Shown one piece after another: positions 10,101-20,280 of a DNA stretch of 64,000 nt. Where the stretch lies: NCBI RefSeq assembly GCF_027595985.1, contig NC_073311.1, forward strand, positions 49,642,463-49,706,462, given 5' to 3'. Position numbers and translations under genes: made by a program. The notes beneath the pieces were generated by a model. It was given only the letters and a program-made list of their open reading frames with translations, searched no databases and was not told the origin of the DNA. How positions within the stretch are numbered: the first letter of the stretch is position 1; each line of letters begins with the position of its first letter. This DNA is from Sorex araneus. Taxonomy: Eukaryota; Chordata; Mammalia; Eulipotyphla; Soricidae.

Positions 10101-13100
10101 ATTTTAGCTAACACAGCACAAAACGTCCTTAATTTTATATTTCTACTTGAATTTTATCACAGTGTAATATGTAAAATCCCCAATCCCATGTCAGTGGTTT
10201 TCCAGTGTGTATTACTCAGCACAATTTTAAAGTATCTAGTGGTTCTCCCTAATAATTTAAGGGGGTATGTTTTGTTGAGGAGAAATGGCACAACTGGTTG
10301 TTGGTAGGGCTTACTCCTAGTCCTTTGCACAGTGGTACTTCTTGGTTGGGCTTGTGGACCTTATGAGGTTCCAGTGATCGAATCCTGGGTCAGCACCTTC
10401 CCACTATACTATTGCTCCAAGGCCCTTGATTCTTTTTTTTTTTTTTTTAAGGAAACACATGTGCTCTCTGCTCTCTAATCTAAACTCCCTAGGGATAAGG
10501 ATTAATATAAATGTAATAGATTCTTTTTCTTTAAATGTGAGGAAATTATAGTCATCATTGGTATTCAGTATTTTGATACTATTTTTTCTTTCACTGGCCT
10601 TAAAGAACAATGTTGTCTTAGCATCTAAAGGAGAGCAAAAAATACAAAAAAAATGTGAAATGAGAATACTGATTCTTCCTATACCTTACTCTAAAATATT
10701 GGTTATTTCAGAACATTTAAGAAGAGCCAAAAAAGTTTTATTTATTTATTTATTTATTTTTAAAATTTATTTATTTTTAATTAGAGAATCACCGTGAGGG
10801 TACAGTTACAGATTTATACACTATTTGTGCTTATACTTCCCTCATACAAAGTTCGGGAACCCATCCCTTCACCAGTGCCCATTCTCCACCACCCAAAACC
10901 CAGCATCCCTCCCACCCTCCCCAATCCCATCTCCCCCCCACCCCACCCTGCCACTGTGGCAAGGCATTCCCTTCTGTTCTCTCCCTCTAATTAGCTGTTG
11001 TGGTTTGCAATAAAGGTGTTGAGTGGAAAAAAGTTTTATTTATTTTTAAAAGAAGTACATACAAAACAAAAATGTAGAAAGTGCTACATTGAATTTTTGT
11101 TACTATAATAATATTTTTGTTGCTATATTTTGTCCACAGAAAGGTTTTATAGTTCCTGAGTATGTACCATAGTAAAATTGAGGATATAAAAGACATTAAG
11201 AGGAAAGGGAGCTTATATTAAGGGAAATACAGGAAAAGAGAGTCTATAGGGTATATTAGGAATATCTTGTACTTATTCTTTGCAGAAATGAGCATCATCT
11301 ATAAGAAATACCATGGACCCAATGATTTATAAATTTATTTTCCTAAAGCCATTAATGCCCATGTACCTCCATGTAAAATGAGATGCACAGGTACCCCTAC
11401 CAGGGTACTGTTGATTATTGTACTTAGGATAAGACTTTCTGATGAGTTAGGGCATTAACAATTACCAGTCTATAGCTTTAGCATGACCTTAGGATGGTAA
11501 GTGGGAAAATAGATGAAAAGAGCAAGAAAATATATTTACTATATTTTGTTGTGATTATCCAAGTTTTAGTAAGAAAAGAAAAAACAGTCTCAGAAGTCCA
11601 TGTGCATCCTGCCTGCCCACCACCGTGGATTGGATTTGGAAACAAGTGCTTTTATTTCTCTGAAGACATGGGGAACTGGACATACAGCCAGACTTTCTGT
11701 AACTCATTGGGAGCTGATCTTGTTCAGATTGACTCCGTAGAGGAACTGGTAAGCATTGTTCTCAGGCACCAGGGAGAGAATGCAAGTGTGAGAGCACTTG
11801 AGCATCACATTCAGGGCCCTGAGTTCAGCCCCCAGCACCACATGTCCAGCACCTCAGGGCCCACGTGTCACCCTGCTTGCCCTGGAGCTCCCTGTGCACA
11901 CTGGGCTGAGCTTTGCAGGGAGTGGCCCCGTCCAGTTTCTCCCAATGCCCCGGGGGCTGGTCCATATTTTTAAAAAGAAGAACTGTTTGGGGAGTATATT
12001 TTCTGTTGAATAAGGAGCTCCCCCGGGTGCCACAGCGGGATAATGAAAGAGAAGGATGTCGTCAAGTCAGTCTGGAAGCCTGGGGCACAGACAAGCTTCT
12101 GACATGTGTTAAATTTTCTGCCTAGAATCTGTGAGACATGTCAAATACGATCTTTCATGTAATCCTCATAGTCGGCCCAGAAGCTTAGATGAAGTGTTCC
12201 TGTGTGCAGAGAATTATTGTATTCACATAATTTTTTCATTCAAATGGTGGGAGTGACAGTGTTCACAGTATACTAAAACAGTAGGCACAAAGTGAGACTT
12301 TGCCAGTCACATGGGGAGATATGATTCATTTAAATAAAGAGGTTTAAAATCAATTTTATTATTTAAAAGAGGATTCCAGATGATGACTGGCCACCAGGAA
12401 AAACAGGCCTTGTACTGCCAGAGTTAGGGTTGCTCTAAACGTCTTTCCTGCTTCTCTGTGCCTCTCAGCTCAGAAGGCAGGTTGCGGGGTGGGGAGAGAT
12501 GCACCATCCAGCCACACACCATGGGTTGAGGCTCAGTTAAGTCACAGACATCTTGTGTCAGCACAACTTGACAGCCCTGGAAATAAATTATGTTTCTCTA
12601 GAAGTTACAAAAACATTGTTTAAGAAAAACCTCAGTTTTTGATTCAAATTGACACTTGCAACAAAGTTTACTGTACAAAAGTTTGGAAAGATAACTGGAA
12701 ATGTATTATACTGCCTTAATTTTATTCTGTATTTGCTGTAATAGTAAAAAAAATGCTTTTCTGGCAATAAATAAATAAATAAATAAATAGGTTTAGGAGC
12801 AAAGACAGAGAATAATGACTCAAGCAGAGAAACGGTTTAAATAATAACTTTTTCATCTATACTGTGCTGCCACCCCTAATAGAAGACTGTAAGAAAAATA
12901 GACTCGGGAGTGACAAGTGAGAAAGATGCATGTTTTCACTCTTTATGTTTATGATAGACATTTCTGAAAAGATACAAAGGCCCTGATGACCACTGGATAG
13001 GCCTTGAAAGGGAATCGCCAAGTCACTCATGGAAATGGATAAATGGTACTGCACTCAACAGTGTGTATGTATTGTGACTTATTTTACTTTTGCTATGATG

Positions 13101-14091
13101 ATTTAGGGTGTTTATAAGACAATAACTTTAATGTAGAAAACCTATAGTACTGTACAAGAAATAGAAATTGTTTTTATGCCTTTCCACTTACTAGCCAGTT
13201 CCTTGAAAACTTGATTCATTGTGATCTCAGTTGAAATATTTAATATGATGATGACATGTATATGTTCTTGTACTTTCATACCATGATTCAGATGTTTTTC
13301 TGATGGAATATTGATTTAGAAGGCAGAAAGAACTGCTGGTATGCAGTGGGAAAGGGGAGGGGAGTGTAGTAAAATCCTAGAAAGTTACTGATGAAGTGAT
13401 CACCATAAAACCTTTAAAAATTCATTTTCCAGCTGCTGCATCCATTCACAAAAGTAAGGAATATTGGTTCAAAGAGAACCTGTGGAAATCTCTCAGAGAT
13501 TTACCTGCAGAAACTGTAGCTCTCCGTGTTGTGGACAGTTCAATGAGGTCATTGGAAATACATCAAATATAAGGGCTTGATCATTTTCATCAAAATAAAG
13601 CTCTTTAGCACAAAGTTAGTAAGTATTTTTATTTCATGCACTAAGTAAGCAGTTAGTAAGAGGACTGAGAATGATTTTCACTGATACAACTTGTGACAAA
13701 ATAAAGTGACTAGATCAACAATATAACTAGGTTTGAATTGGATGAATGATACAGTTGCTGGCATTCAAGCATGTGTCTTGAAGTTCTAAAAAGAACTAAA
13801 TATAAAAATGGTGTTCATTACTAAGAAATCACATAAGTGACCTATTTTTTTATTTCTATTGAAAAAAGTGGAGTAGAGGTATTACAGATCACATTGGAGG
13901 AATGAATGCAAGATGTTCAGCATATGAATAATTGTTTTGTTTTGTTTTGTTTTAGGTTTCAGGTCAGAGGAACTGGGGAGCGTGCCTACTTGAATGAGAA
14001 AGGTGTGAGCTGTGGCAGGATTTACTCAGAGAGAAAATGGATTTGCAGCAAACCCAATGTCTCCACTCGTCAAATTGCTTCAAACTCATGA
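4076..14091 (+). CDS. CLEC2D: CLEC2D-like C-type lectin-like receptor, copy A (five exons)
   Basis: Proposed join: 4076-4121, 6735-6860, 11594-11748, 12958-13064, 13956-14091, giving 189 aa plus TGA. This is a type II membrane protein with a 37-residue basic cytoplasmic tail, a membrane helix at about 38-57, a short stalk and one lectin-like domain at 65-176. Cysteines 65/76 and 93/175 match the two conserved domain disulfides. WIGL is at 122-125 and the ERKWICSK block at 170-177. N-glycosylation sequons are N85, N138 and N179. CLEC2 proteins act as non-sugar-binding ligands of NKR-P1 receptors, and no calcium-site EPN/QPD motif is seen. All junctions are GT/AG and in phase. The pair that forms the third disulfide is missing (R154, I167), and an extra C164 is present. 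Exons 2-5 are secure; exon 1 and exact CLEC2 orthology are less certain. Confidence 0.8.
4122..6734 (+). other. Intron 1 of CLEC2-like A
   Basis: Mostly unique AT-rich sequence. A degraded element with a T-rich head lies near 4400-4500. The segment 5462-5641 is absent from copy B, where a 612-bp LTR fragment stands instead. Apart from that replacement, similarity to B is about 98-99% by eye. No additional coding exon is recognised. Confidence 0.5.
6735..6860 (+). CDS. CLEC2D: CLEC2-like A, exon 2 (membrane anchor)
   Basis: Phase 1 at both ends; donor ACAG|GTAAGT. The acceptor is at 6733-6734, with an equally in-phase alternative six bases downstream (AG 6739-6740). It encodes a polar basic segment (KGRKTRLSE) followed by the hydrophobic run CLVIILILVIIVVSLPFIL. 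There are 11 base differences from copy B in 126 bp, far above flanking sequence. Confidence 0.85.
7265..8280 (-). mobile_element. Family-X LTR, minus strand, copy A
   Basis: Read on the minus strand it starts TGTAGGATAACATGGG and matches block by block the plus-strand LTR at 8822-9980, including GGCCAGGCCAAAGTG, a GGGACC...TGGACCCA block and a GA-rich tract (CT-rich here at 7395-7620). The CT-rich tract produces a fortuitous 145-codon open frame. The left boundary is approximate. It lies in intron 2 of the CLEC2-like gene. Confidence 0.6.
8615..8750 (+). repeat. 5'-truncated tRNA SINE, copy A
   Basis: Matches the body of the complete SINE at 55465-55655 from AACCCGGGTTCGAATCCCAG through the CACCGCCAGGAGTAATTCC block, ending GTGTGACCAAAAAGC plus an A-run. 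The tRNA-like head is missing. The same insertion is in copy B at about 39113-39248. Confidence 0.85.
8822..9980 (+). mobile_element. Family-X LTR, plus strand, copy A
   Basis: Starts TGTAGGAAACAG. It contains the family blocks TTAAGCCTCAGTTGCCCT and CTGTCATGATCC, a GA-rich tract at about 9604-9830, and AATAAACAGCAACTG near 9827, a plausible polyadenylation signal. It faces head-to-head with the minus-strand LTR at 7265-8280, the two starts being about 540 bp apart with a SINE between. The 3' end is approximate. Confidence 0.6.
10748..11026 (-). mobile_element. 5'-truncated L1 3' end, minus strand, only in copy A
   Basis: The plus strand reads as an antisense L1 tail: T/A-rich head, then GAATCACCGTGAGGGTACAG, then CACCAGTGCCCATTCTCCACC. 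Perfect 19-bp flanks AAAAAAGTTTTATTTATTT (10729-10747 and 11027-11045) are target-site duplications. In copy B the same site is empty (one AAAAAAGTTTTATTTATTT near 41573), so the insertion followed the duplication or is otherwise copy-specific. Confidence 0.8.
11594..11748 (+). CDS. CLEC2D: CLEC2-like A, exon 3 (first lectin exon)
   Basis: Acceptor TCTCAG at 11588-11593, donor GAACTG|GTAAGC; 155 bp, phase 1 in and 0 out. It encodes the stalk end and CTLD start: HPACPPPWIGFGNKCFYFS, the NWT sequon and the FC helix cysteine, ending VEEL. The match to the CLEC2D block ACPESWIGF...KCFYFSDD is strong. It is identical to the exon in copy B over all 155 bases. Confidence 0.93.
11758..11985 (+). repeat. 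Old SINE-like sequence in intron 3, copy A
   Basis: A GC-rich block that starts about ten bases after the exon 3 donor, with SINE-like motifs (GAGAGCACTTGAGCATCAC, TTCAGCCCCCAGCACCACA) and an A-rich end near 11970-11983. Reading through the exon 3 donor into it creates a 159-codon open frame that is not the spliced product. Present in B at 42302-42529. Confidence 0.4.
12767..12790. repeat. (AATA)n microsatellite, copy A intron 3
   Basis: Six AATA-type units before TAGGTTTAGG. The copy B counterpart is at 43314-43337. Confidence 0.9.
12958..13064 (+). CDS. CLEC2D: CLEC2-like A, exon 4 (middle lectin exon)
   Basis: Acceptor ATGATAG, donor AGTGT|GTATGT; 107 bp, phase 0 in and 2 out. It encodes FLKRYKGPDDHWIGLERE and then WKWINGTALN. 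These match the CLEC2 signatures FL.RYKG..DHWIGL and WKW.NGT seen in human CLEC2D and CLEC2A. The phase-2 exit joins the first base of exon 5 to make Val145. There is one synonymous difference from copy B. Confidence 0.93.
13433..13599 (+). other. Candidate alternative terminal exon in intron 4, copy A
   Basis: A polypyrimidine-CAG acceptor (AG at 13431-13432) precedes a frame of 45 codons from 13435 to a TAA at 13570-13572, followed 21 bases later by AATAAA (13594-13599) and a T-rich stretch. That is the layout of a polyadenylated terminal exon. It needs a phase-1 donor, which exon 4 offers only by using a GT four bases upstream of the main donor (13061). The encoded peptide (KEYWFKENLWKSLRDLPAE inside it) is not recognised. 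The block appears identical in copy B. Confidence 0.3.
13956..14091 (+). CDS. CLEC2D: CLEC2-like A, exon 5 (last lectin exon)
   Basis: Acceptor TTTTGTTTTAG|G; 136 bp ending at TGA 14089-14091. It encodes AYLNEKG, IYSERKWICSKPN and a short tail with an NVS sequon. This is the CLEC2 signature AYL.DKG...YTERKWICSK. Three differences from copy B are all nonsynonymous (R149T, R154H, C164S, A to B). Confidence 0.93.
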
Positions 14092-14328
14092 GCAGAAAAG
14101 CCACTTTGTGCTTGTTATCTACAGTTGCTGAATGCTCTTCTCAAAGTGTTGACCTAAACATGTGTAATACCAGTTGACAGCAAAGATGAAAATTAAGTCA
14201 GAGAGAATCGCAGGGAACCTTCCCCCTCCAAAATGAAACAATTTGAGATAACATCATTCTAAATTAAATAGACCTTTAGGTAGGAGTTAATACTTGTAAC
14301 TTGAACCCAGAGAAAAAGTCAGTATCAC
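14092..14328 (+). other. 3' untranslated region of CLEC2-like A up to the ERV insertion
   Basis: An ATTAAA variant polyadenylation signal is at 14263-14268, 172 bases after the stop. Only 237 bases separate the stop from the retroviral LTR, whose own AATAAA (14785-14790) is on the same strand and could also end this transcript. Confidence 0.5.
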
Positions 14329-14860
14329 TGTGGGGATCTAGCCCAGGACAGACCACAGGAATCTATTTAGCTTTCTTAAGACTCTTTTTACAGGAGCCTG
14401 CATTCTAGAATAACTTGATTTTCTGCCCCTGAGCAAGGAATTCAGATACAGGCACCCCGGTTTGCAAGAAGGGTGGTGGTCAGACCAGATAACCAGACCC
14501 ATATCACAAGACCCAGGACTGCCCCCAGAACCGGGACATTCTTGAATATTGGCGCAAATACTGATCTCTAAAACCATAGGCTAAGGAGTGATGTCCTTTT
14601 AAATGGATTGGTTAAGAAAGTTTGCAATATTACAAATCTATTGGCTATGAAATGCGTGGGCTCTGCTGTAACGGCCGGGGAAGGCCTATATAACATCTCC
14701 TTTGGAGAAGCTCGGGGTCTTTTGCCCAACCTGCTGGACCTGCGTGTCCGTGTAGGCAGCTGGACCCTGGCTAGCCAGTCTTACAATAAACCCTGCTTGC
14801 TGTTTGCAGTCTCTGGAGTCTCTTTGTCGTTATAGGGAGATCTCGATCCGCGCCCTAACA
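14329..14860 (+). repeat. 5' LTR of ERV copy A
   Basis: 532 bp. It contains a TATA-like CCTATATAA (14685-14693) about 100 bases before an AATAAA (14785-14790), the normal order of promoter and polyadenylation signal in a gammaretrovirus-like LTR. The first bases TGTGGGGATC and last bases CCCTAACA are shared with the 3' LTR. Confidence 0.88.
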
Positions 14861-14862
14861 TT

Positions 14863-14880
14863 TGGAGGACCCAGCGAGAT
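14863..14880 (+). promoter_or_regulatory. Primer binding site, tRNA-Thr-like
   Basis: TGGAGGACCCAGCGAGAT here; the copy B version (45409-45426, TGGAGGCCCCAGCGAGAT) fits the 3' end of vertebrate tRNA-Thr(UGU) for about 17 bases by memory of that tRNA. A single C-to-A change separates copy A from the better match. Confidence 0.65.
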
Positions 14881-17800
14881 CTCCCAATGGCAAACGGGCC
14901 CAGAGAGCAGGTCAGAAAAAGGCCATAAATTTTGGGGAATATTCCATTTGGTTTCAGGGGAAGGTGCCCCCACTTGGACCGCGGCAGGGAAGTGGCCAAC
15001 CCTGATTGGGAGGACAGATGGTATTTGGGTCCTCATTTGGTTTTGGTAACCTGACGCCAGGTGCTGATTTGGAAAGGCTGACTCCACTGAACATTCGGAC
15101 CACGTGGACGCCCATCGGGCAGTTTGGGAGTCTCAGTGTGAACATGGTGAGTGGGGTGCGCACCTGAGTGAAATAGGACCGGTCCGAGCGAGTGCAGGAG
15201 TGTGATTTGTGCGTGTGCCCTTAGTGTGTATATATTTGTCTCATTATCTTTCTCTTAGTTCTGCTTATTATTATCAGAGCAGAGAAGGCAGGAAATGCAA
15301 GATCATGTGGTTGAGTGTTTAATAATATCAGGAATGAAAATGTATGTCGTTAAGGTGGTCTATCCTCATGGTTGATAAGAAAATACTAGCTCCCTGCCTC
15401 AGAAGTAGTCTTGACCTTAAAATTGTAACATCTGACAACTTAGGTTTCAACAACTTTGTCATGGATTGTTTTGCCGGCTTCTATCAACAAAAGCGCTTTC
15501 TTGACCTGTTTTTAACAAGCAGGAAACTGGATGGTGAGGCAGAGAAACGGGGAGCAATGTTCCCAATCGGCCGACAGGGCTTAACTTTGCCCTGGGGACT
15601 TGTTCCTTCCTTTCTCAGTCTATCAGTTTTTTCCCTGCCATTTTTGAAGTGTCAGATGGGTGGATCAACTGCAGATGTGTGCACATGTAGTGGTGTTTTT
15701 AGTCAGTCCATTGTCTGTCTGTCTGTCTCTCTATGTGGAACACTTGAGTGCTGGAGCCAGAGTGAAAATCAGTAGTCAAAATTAGGCCTGGGGAAAGCAG
15801 GATCATCTCAAGAGATCAGAGTGATATGCAGTTCAGCAATTTAAAGGATCTATGTGATTTTGGAACCTGTTAGATCAGGTTTAAACAAAGATTTCTTATC
15901 AGAATGTGGAGCCTAGAAAGAAAGCAAAATTCTCAATCTAGATTTCTTACTGGAAGAACATTAATGGCTATTAACAGTTGTAATTCTTTTGAAATTCAGA
16001 ATCTGTACTATCTAGGAAGAGCTGCAGAAGTAGTGCCTAAAACTAAAGTGAAGTAAGAGTTCAGAGGATATAAGGCTTTATCTTTCAAGCCTCGGCCAAT
16101 TTTAAGGAGGAATTTAGCTTTTTTACAATCAACAGAGGTACAGAAGCCATCAAAATAAACAGTTTTCTTATGTTTCCATAAAAATTGACAGCCCAAGTAT
16201 TTGGTTAAGAAAAAAAAAAACAACTAACGGGCTCTTTCTGTGTCTAAAAGCATGTTTCTATTGTGGAATTGTTAAAGTTAGAAAGCTCATGATTTGAAAT
16301 AACTAAGGTATAAGAACTATTGAACTTAAGCCAAAGAAGGTTTTCCTATGCTTCATAGAAAATGATGGTTTAAGGGTTTTGTTATGCTAGTGTGTTAATG
16401 TATATATATTTGTTTGTATTTATACTGTATTATCAGAATGTGACTAGAAATTATTGTGGTATACTAAAACAAGTTTAAAGAGTAATGAGTTTAAAATGTG
16501 AGTTTCTAAAGTTACAAAATTGGTTGCAAAATTTTTATCCTATCAAAGTTTAAAGATATTAGGCTTTCACGTGAATCCAAGTGGCTGCCCCCGACCCCTC
16601 CCCCTTCTCAGCTGAGGCAAGTGAGAGCTGAGAATGGTGACATATCACAATATTATGCTGATTCCAGTCCTGAAATTAGGAAGTTAATATCTAAGTGCTA
16701 GAAGTTTTGAATGCTTTTTGAATTGGAAATATCCAAAATATGTATATATGTGTATTTGTGGCAAGAAAGAATTTAAGTTTTAAAGCATTCTGGCAAAAAA
16801 ATTTTGTCTCAAAAATTATGAAAAGGAATATTTGATCTTCATACTAAGAAAAATATAGATGATTTAAAATTTTGTTCCCTTTCTCTAAACTTTTGTAATT
16901 TTCAAGGATTGTTTAAAAATACAAGCTTAAACTGCATATGTGACTATTTGAATTGTGTACTGGAAAGAGAGTAAAAACTGAGGTTAGAGTCATTTAAAAG
17001 AAAATAAAATACAAAATGCAGCCCACTGGAAGTGATGAAGTGGGCAAAGGTTGAAGGAATATGTAAGTTAATGAAATATATGAATCTTGTGAGTATTTTA
17101 AGAATTTGGGATCCTATGTTATAAGATCTTTAATTATGAACCTTTTGAATATCTATGGGATTGATGTAATGCTTTTAAAAGATTACTGCAGAGTATAGCT
17201 TAGTCATGGTAATTGGAATAATGATTAGCAACTTGTTTCCAAATTTCTTGGTAGATGTAACTATATTAAGTTCAATAAAAATAAGGTTAAAACCGGAGAG
17301 ATATGACAACAAGGAAGGAATGGAAGTGTGTATTCTAAGTAAAAAGGATGATGGATGGAGATATCATTAGTGGACAGAAAAAAAAAGCGGGGGAAAGGAA
17401 TCCTGTAAAAGTGAAACTGGCTTCGAGGCACAGGACAGAATGAATGTAAAGGAATGTGTAGAAGGCTTGAGTATGTGGAGAAATATGTGTGTAGGTTTGA
17501 GGTTGTGTTTTAAGAAAGAAGACTGTAATCAAACTATACTGTTATAAGAAACTACTTAAATTATCTGAAGAATAGTTCGAGTATAAGACTCCTGTTACAG
17601 TGCTCTTAGATAATTGAAAATCAAGGCTTTTAATTTGGGACTAAATAAGTTAGATCTGATGTTGTTAAACTGTATAGTCTATCTCTACAGAACATTCATT
17701 TGACTGGGACCCATAGTAAATGGGTAGATCTCATTGTGAGTAAGGGAAATGTTTGCTTTTCTCTCCTCAGTGCCATGAAACATTAAGGTATTATGTTTGC

Positions 17801-20265
17801 ATAAACCCAGACAAGAGTTTTTCCTCTCTGCAATAGGGTCTATCCTGGAGCAGACAGGAAAACCAGCTATGGGACCCCAAAAACCCTCCTTCAGGGAAGG
17901 AGTCAGGGGATTGGTCTAAATGACTGGAGCAGGTATTTAACAGTTATTGTTTCAAGTGCTCTACTAACCTCAGGGAGACCCTAACGGCAGGCTGGCTCAA
18001 GGAAGGACTGGACATCTCTGTGCCATGGAAAATGAGGAAGCTGGAAATCTGCAATGACTGACTCAGCCTGAGCCTCACCCTCCATGTATGGGATGAGCTC
18101 CTGACTGCCGGATACTCCTATGGAGGAGGGTGAGAGGCCTGAGGCCACATTCCGTTCAACCTGAAGGCTCTACCTTTAAGTTCATCGTGGGACCTGATCT
18201 TCACATCTTATGGCCAAGCCTGGGGTATCCCTGACGTGAGTTAAGAACATTAAACGCCATTATTGGTGTGTTTCCTGCTCTGTCTTTGACCAGTTCCTAG
18301 GACTTCTCAGTAAGTAATGGGGTACCCCAAGTGGAGAGTTCTCAAATCTTGCTGTGCTTATGCAAAAGAGCAAGCCAGATTTATTAAGCTGTCTGGCAAA
18401 TTTAAAATGGAGGAGGAGAGAAAACCATGCTTCTGTAATTTGCCTCTTTTGTGAGAATCAGATTCTAGTTATACAAAGGTGATTGAATAATTGGGTAATT
18501 TAGTAAGTAAGATGTCTCATCTATAAAGATACTCAATGTTGTGCATGTTGTCACCAGTCTGGCCAGAAAAGCAGGAGCCAGAGCTTTACCAAACTGGGGG
18601 AACTTCAGCTTAAAGTATCAATTGCCTCTCCCAACCTGTAAATTGATTCAAGAACTGAGAGTGGTGATCTAAATCAGTTCTAAGTATTCATTCTTAGTAC
18701 ATAACAGCTCTCAATTCTTGTTTCATCATGGGGTTAATAGCCCATTACAGAATAGCTCCCCTAAGCCAGAACACCCTGCAGAAGAGGAAGAATAGGTATT
18801 GGAGCAAGGTTTCCAAAGGGACGCTGAAAATTACAGACCCCTAGACTAAGAAAGTGAAATACTGAAGAGATGAACAGGGCAGTAAGAAGTAAGTAACTCA
18901 GAACCGTGCCTCCTATGCCATTGATAATTGGTTCTTGTGCCCTGAGTGCTTGAGCATTTGTCATTTGTTCTTCTGCCTCTAAGATTTGGTCATTTCAAAG
19001 TAGCATTTCCTAGACTAAGTGATGTGATTTTTCAAATTCATTGCCTGGGGCCCACTAAAAACTAAGGCGGCCTGAGATTCCACCCCTTGTGCAGGCAGGG
19101 TCAGCATCCCTGTGTCAGCAGGAAGCAGTTCCAGAAGATGGACCTTCGACCACTTTCCCTTAAAGGATTAAAGGTGGTGGAATCTCTGAGGTAATGTGAA
19201 AGATAGATTAAGGAAGCCCGTCCCGCCTTGAAAATCCCAACTGCCCTGTTCTGAGTGTGAACCCCATTAATGGAGGAATTCTGCTCCCTTTGGAATTCTT
19301 TTGGGTCAACTGCCACTATTCCAACTTAGCCTTGAAATGGAAGTGTAGGCCAAAATGTATGATCTCTCTCTTTTCCAGTTATTACTAGCCTTTACAGGTG
19401 TCAAGGTCCAGCTCCATGCGTGGCTCGGATCACACTGCCAGAGTGAACTTCTCATCTGTATGCATTGAGACATCTGGTTTGAATCAGGTGATAAAAACTG
19501 CCACCCGAGAACCTCAGTGGAGAGGTCTTCACACTGTGATCCTGAACACACCATCTGCTTTGAAGGAGGATGGAATCAAAAAGGCTGCCTCCCCTCTTGG
19601 AATCAGAATGACATCGACTAGTGGCATGTCCAGACAACGGGAGATGACCCCCTCAAGATAAGACTGATGAAAGTGACTTAAAGGAACCATGGGAAGGGCA
19701 TGGGTAATTCTCTGTTTCTGTATGCTCGTAGTGGAAGCTGTAGAGCGAGCTCCTTACCTGCCCCAGTTTTGGCACTGGGTAGTTTTTGATATTGAGGCAT
19801 GTAAAATTAACCTTGGTCTTTGCCAGTTATGACACATGTTGGGATGTGTGTTTGATCAGGGACCTATTGAGCCTACTGTAACTAGAACTATACAGTGGCC
19901 TCCCAGCATGTATACTACAGGTTAGCTAGAAGAACCCCTATACTGGGCCCCAACAATACTTGGCTTGCTTGTATGTAACCCCTTGCTTGTTCCCCTCCTA
20001 TCTTGTAATAGAAAGCAAACTGGGAAAGCCAACTTGTTTACCCTGATCCCATCCCACCAGGGACCCCAGTACCCCTGCTTTTTGTTTCTGAGCACGAACC
20101 CCTTGCAACCAGAATAAGGTAGTAGTATTTGTTAGGGATCTTGTTAATGCAGTCCAACTGCTGGTTCTGAGACAGCAATACCAGCCTCTAACACTGGCAG
20201 TGCTCAGGGAAGGGCATCCTTCAGTCTAGAGGCTGGGCATAGAGAAAGATTCCTCAATATGTAGC
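14881..20265 (+). other. ERV interior, copy A, without recognisable retroviral genes
   Basis: A splice-donor-like ATG|GTGAGT lies at 15143-15151, where a leader donor would be expected. The longest frame is 143 codons at 15344-15775, Cys- and Ser-rich near its end and with no family that I recognise. It stays open in copy B (45890-46321) with a few substitutions, which is unremarkable at this divergence. The stretch 18541-19700 is less AT-rich and has only stop-ridden frames. No zinc knuckle, protease or reverse transcriptase motif was seen. Confidence 0.6.
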
Positions 20266-20280
20266 AGGGAAAGGGAGGAA
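20266..20280 (+). promoter_or_regulatory. Polypurine tract before the 3' LTR
   Basis: GGGAAAGGGAGGAA lies immediately upstream of the LTR start TGTGGGG, the expected priming site for plus-strand synthesis. The copy B version ends GGGAAAGGGAGATA. Confidence 0.75.

Noticed and set aside
11494-11973. 159-codon frame containing the lectin exon 3
   Set aside because: It begins in the intron and reads through the GTAAGC donor into a SINE. The spliced model with exons 4 and 5 explains the lectin domain better.
18541-19700. Possible decayed envelope region of the ERV
   Set aside because: The position would fit, but I could not find characteristic motifs in any frame, so I left it unassigned.
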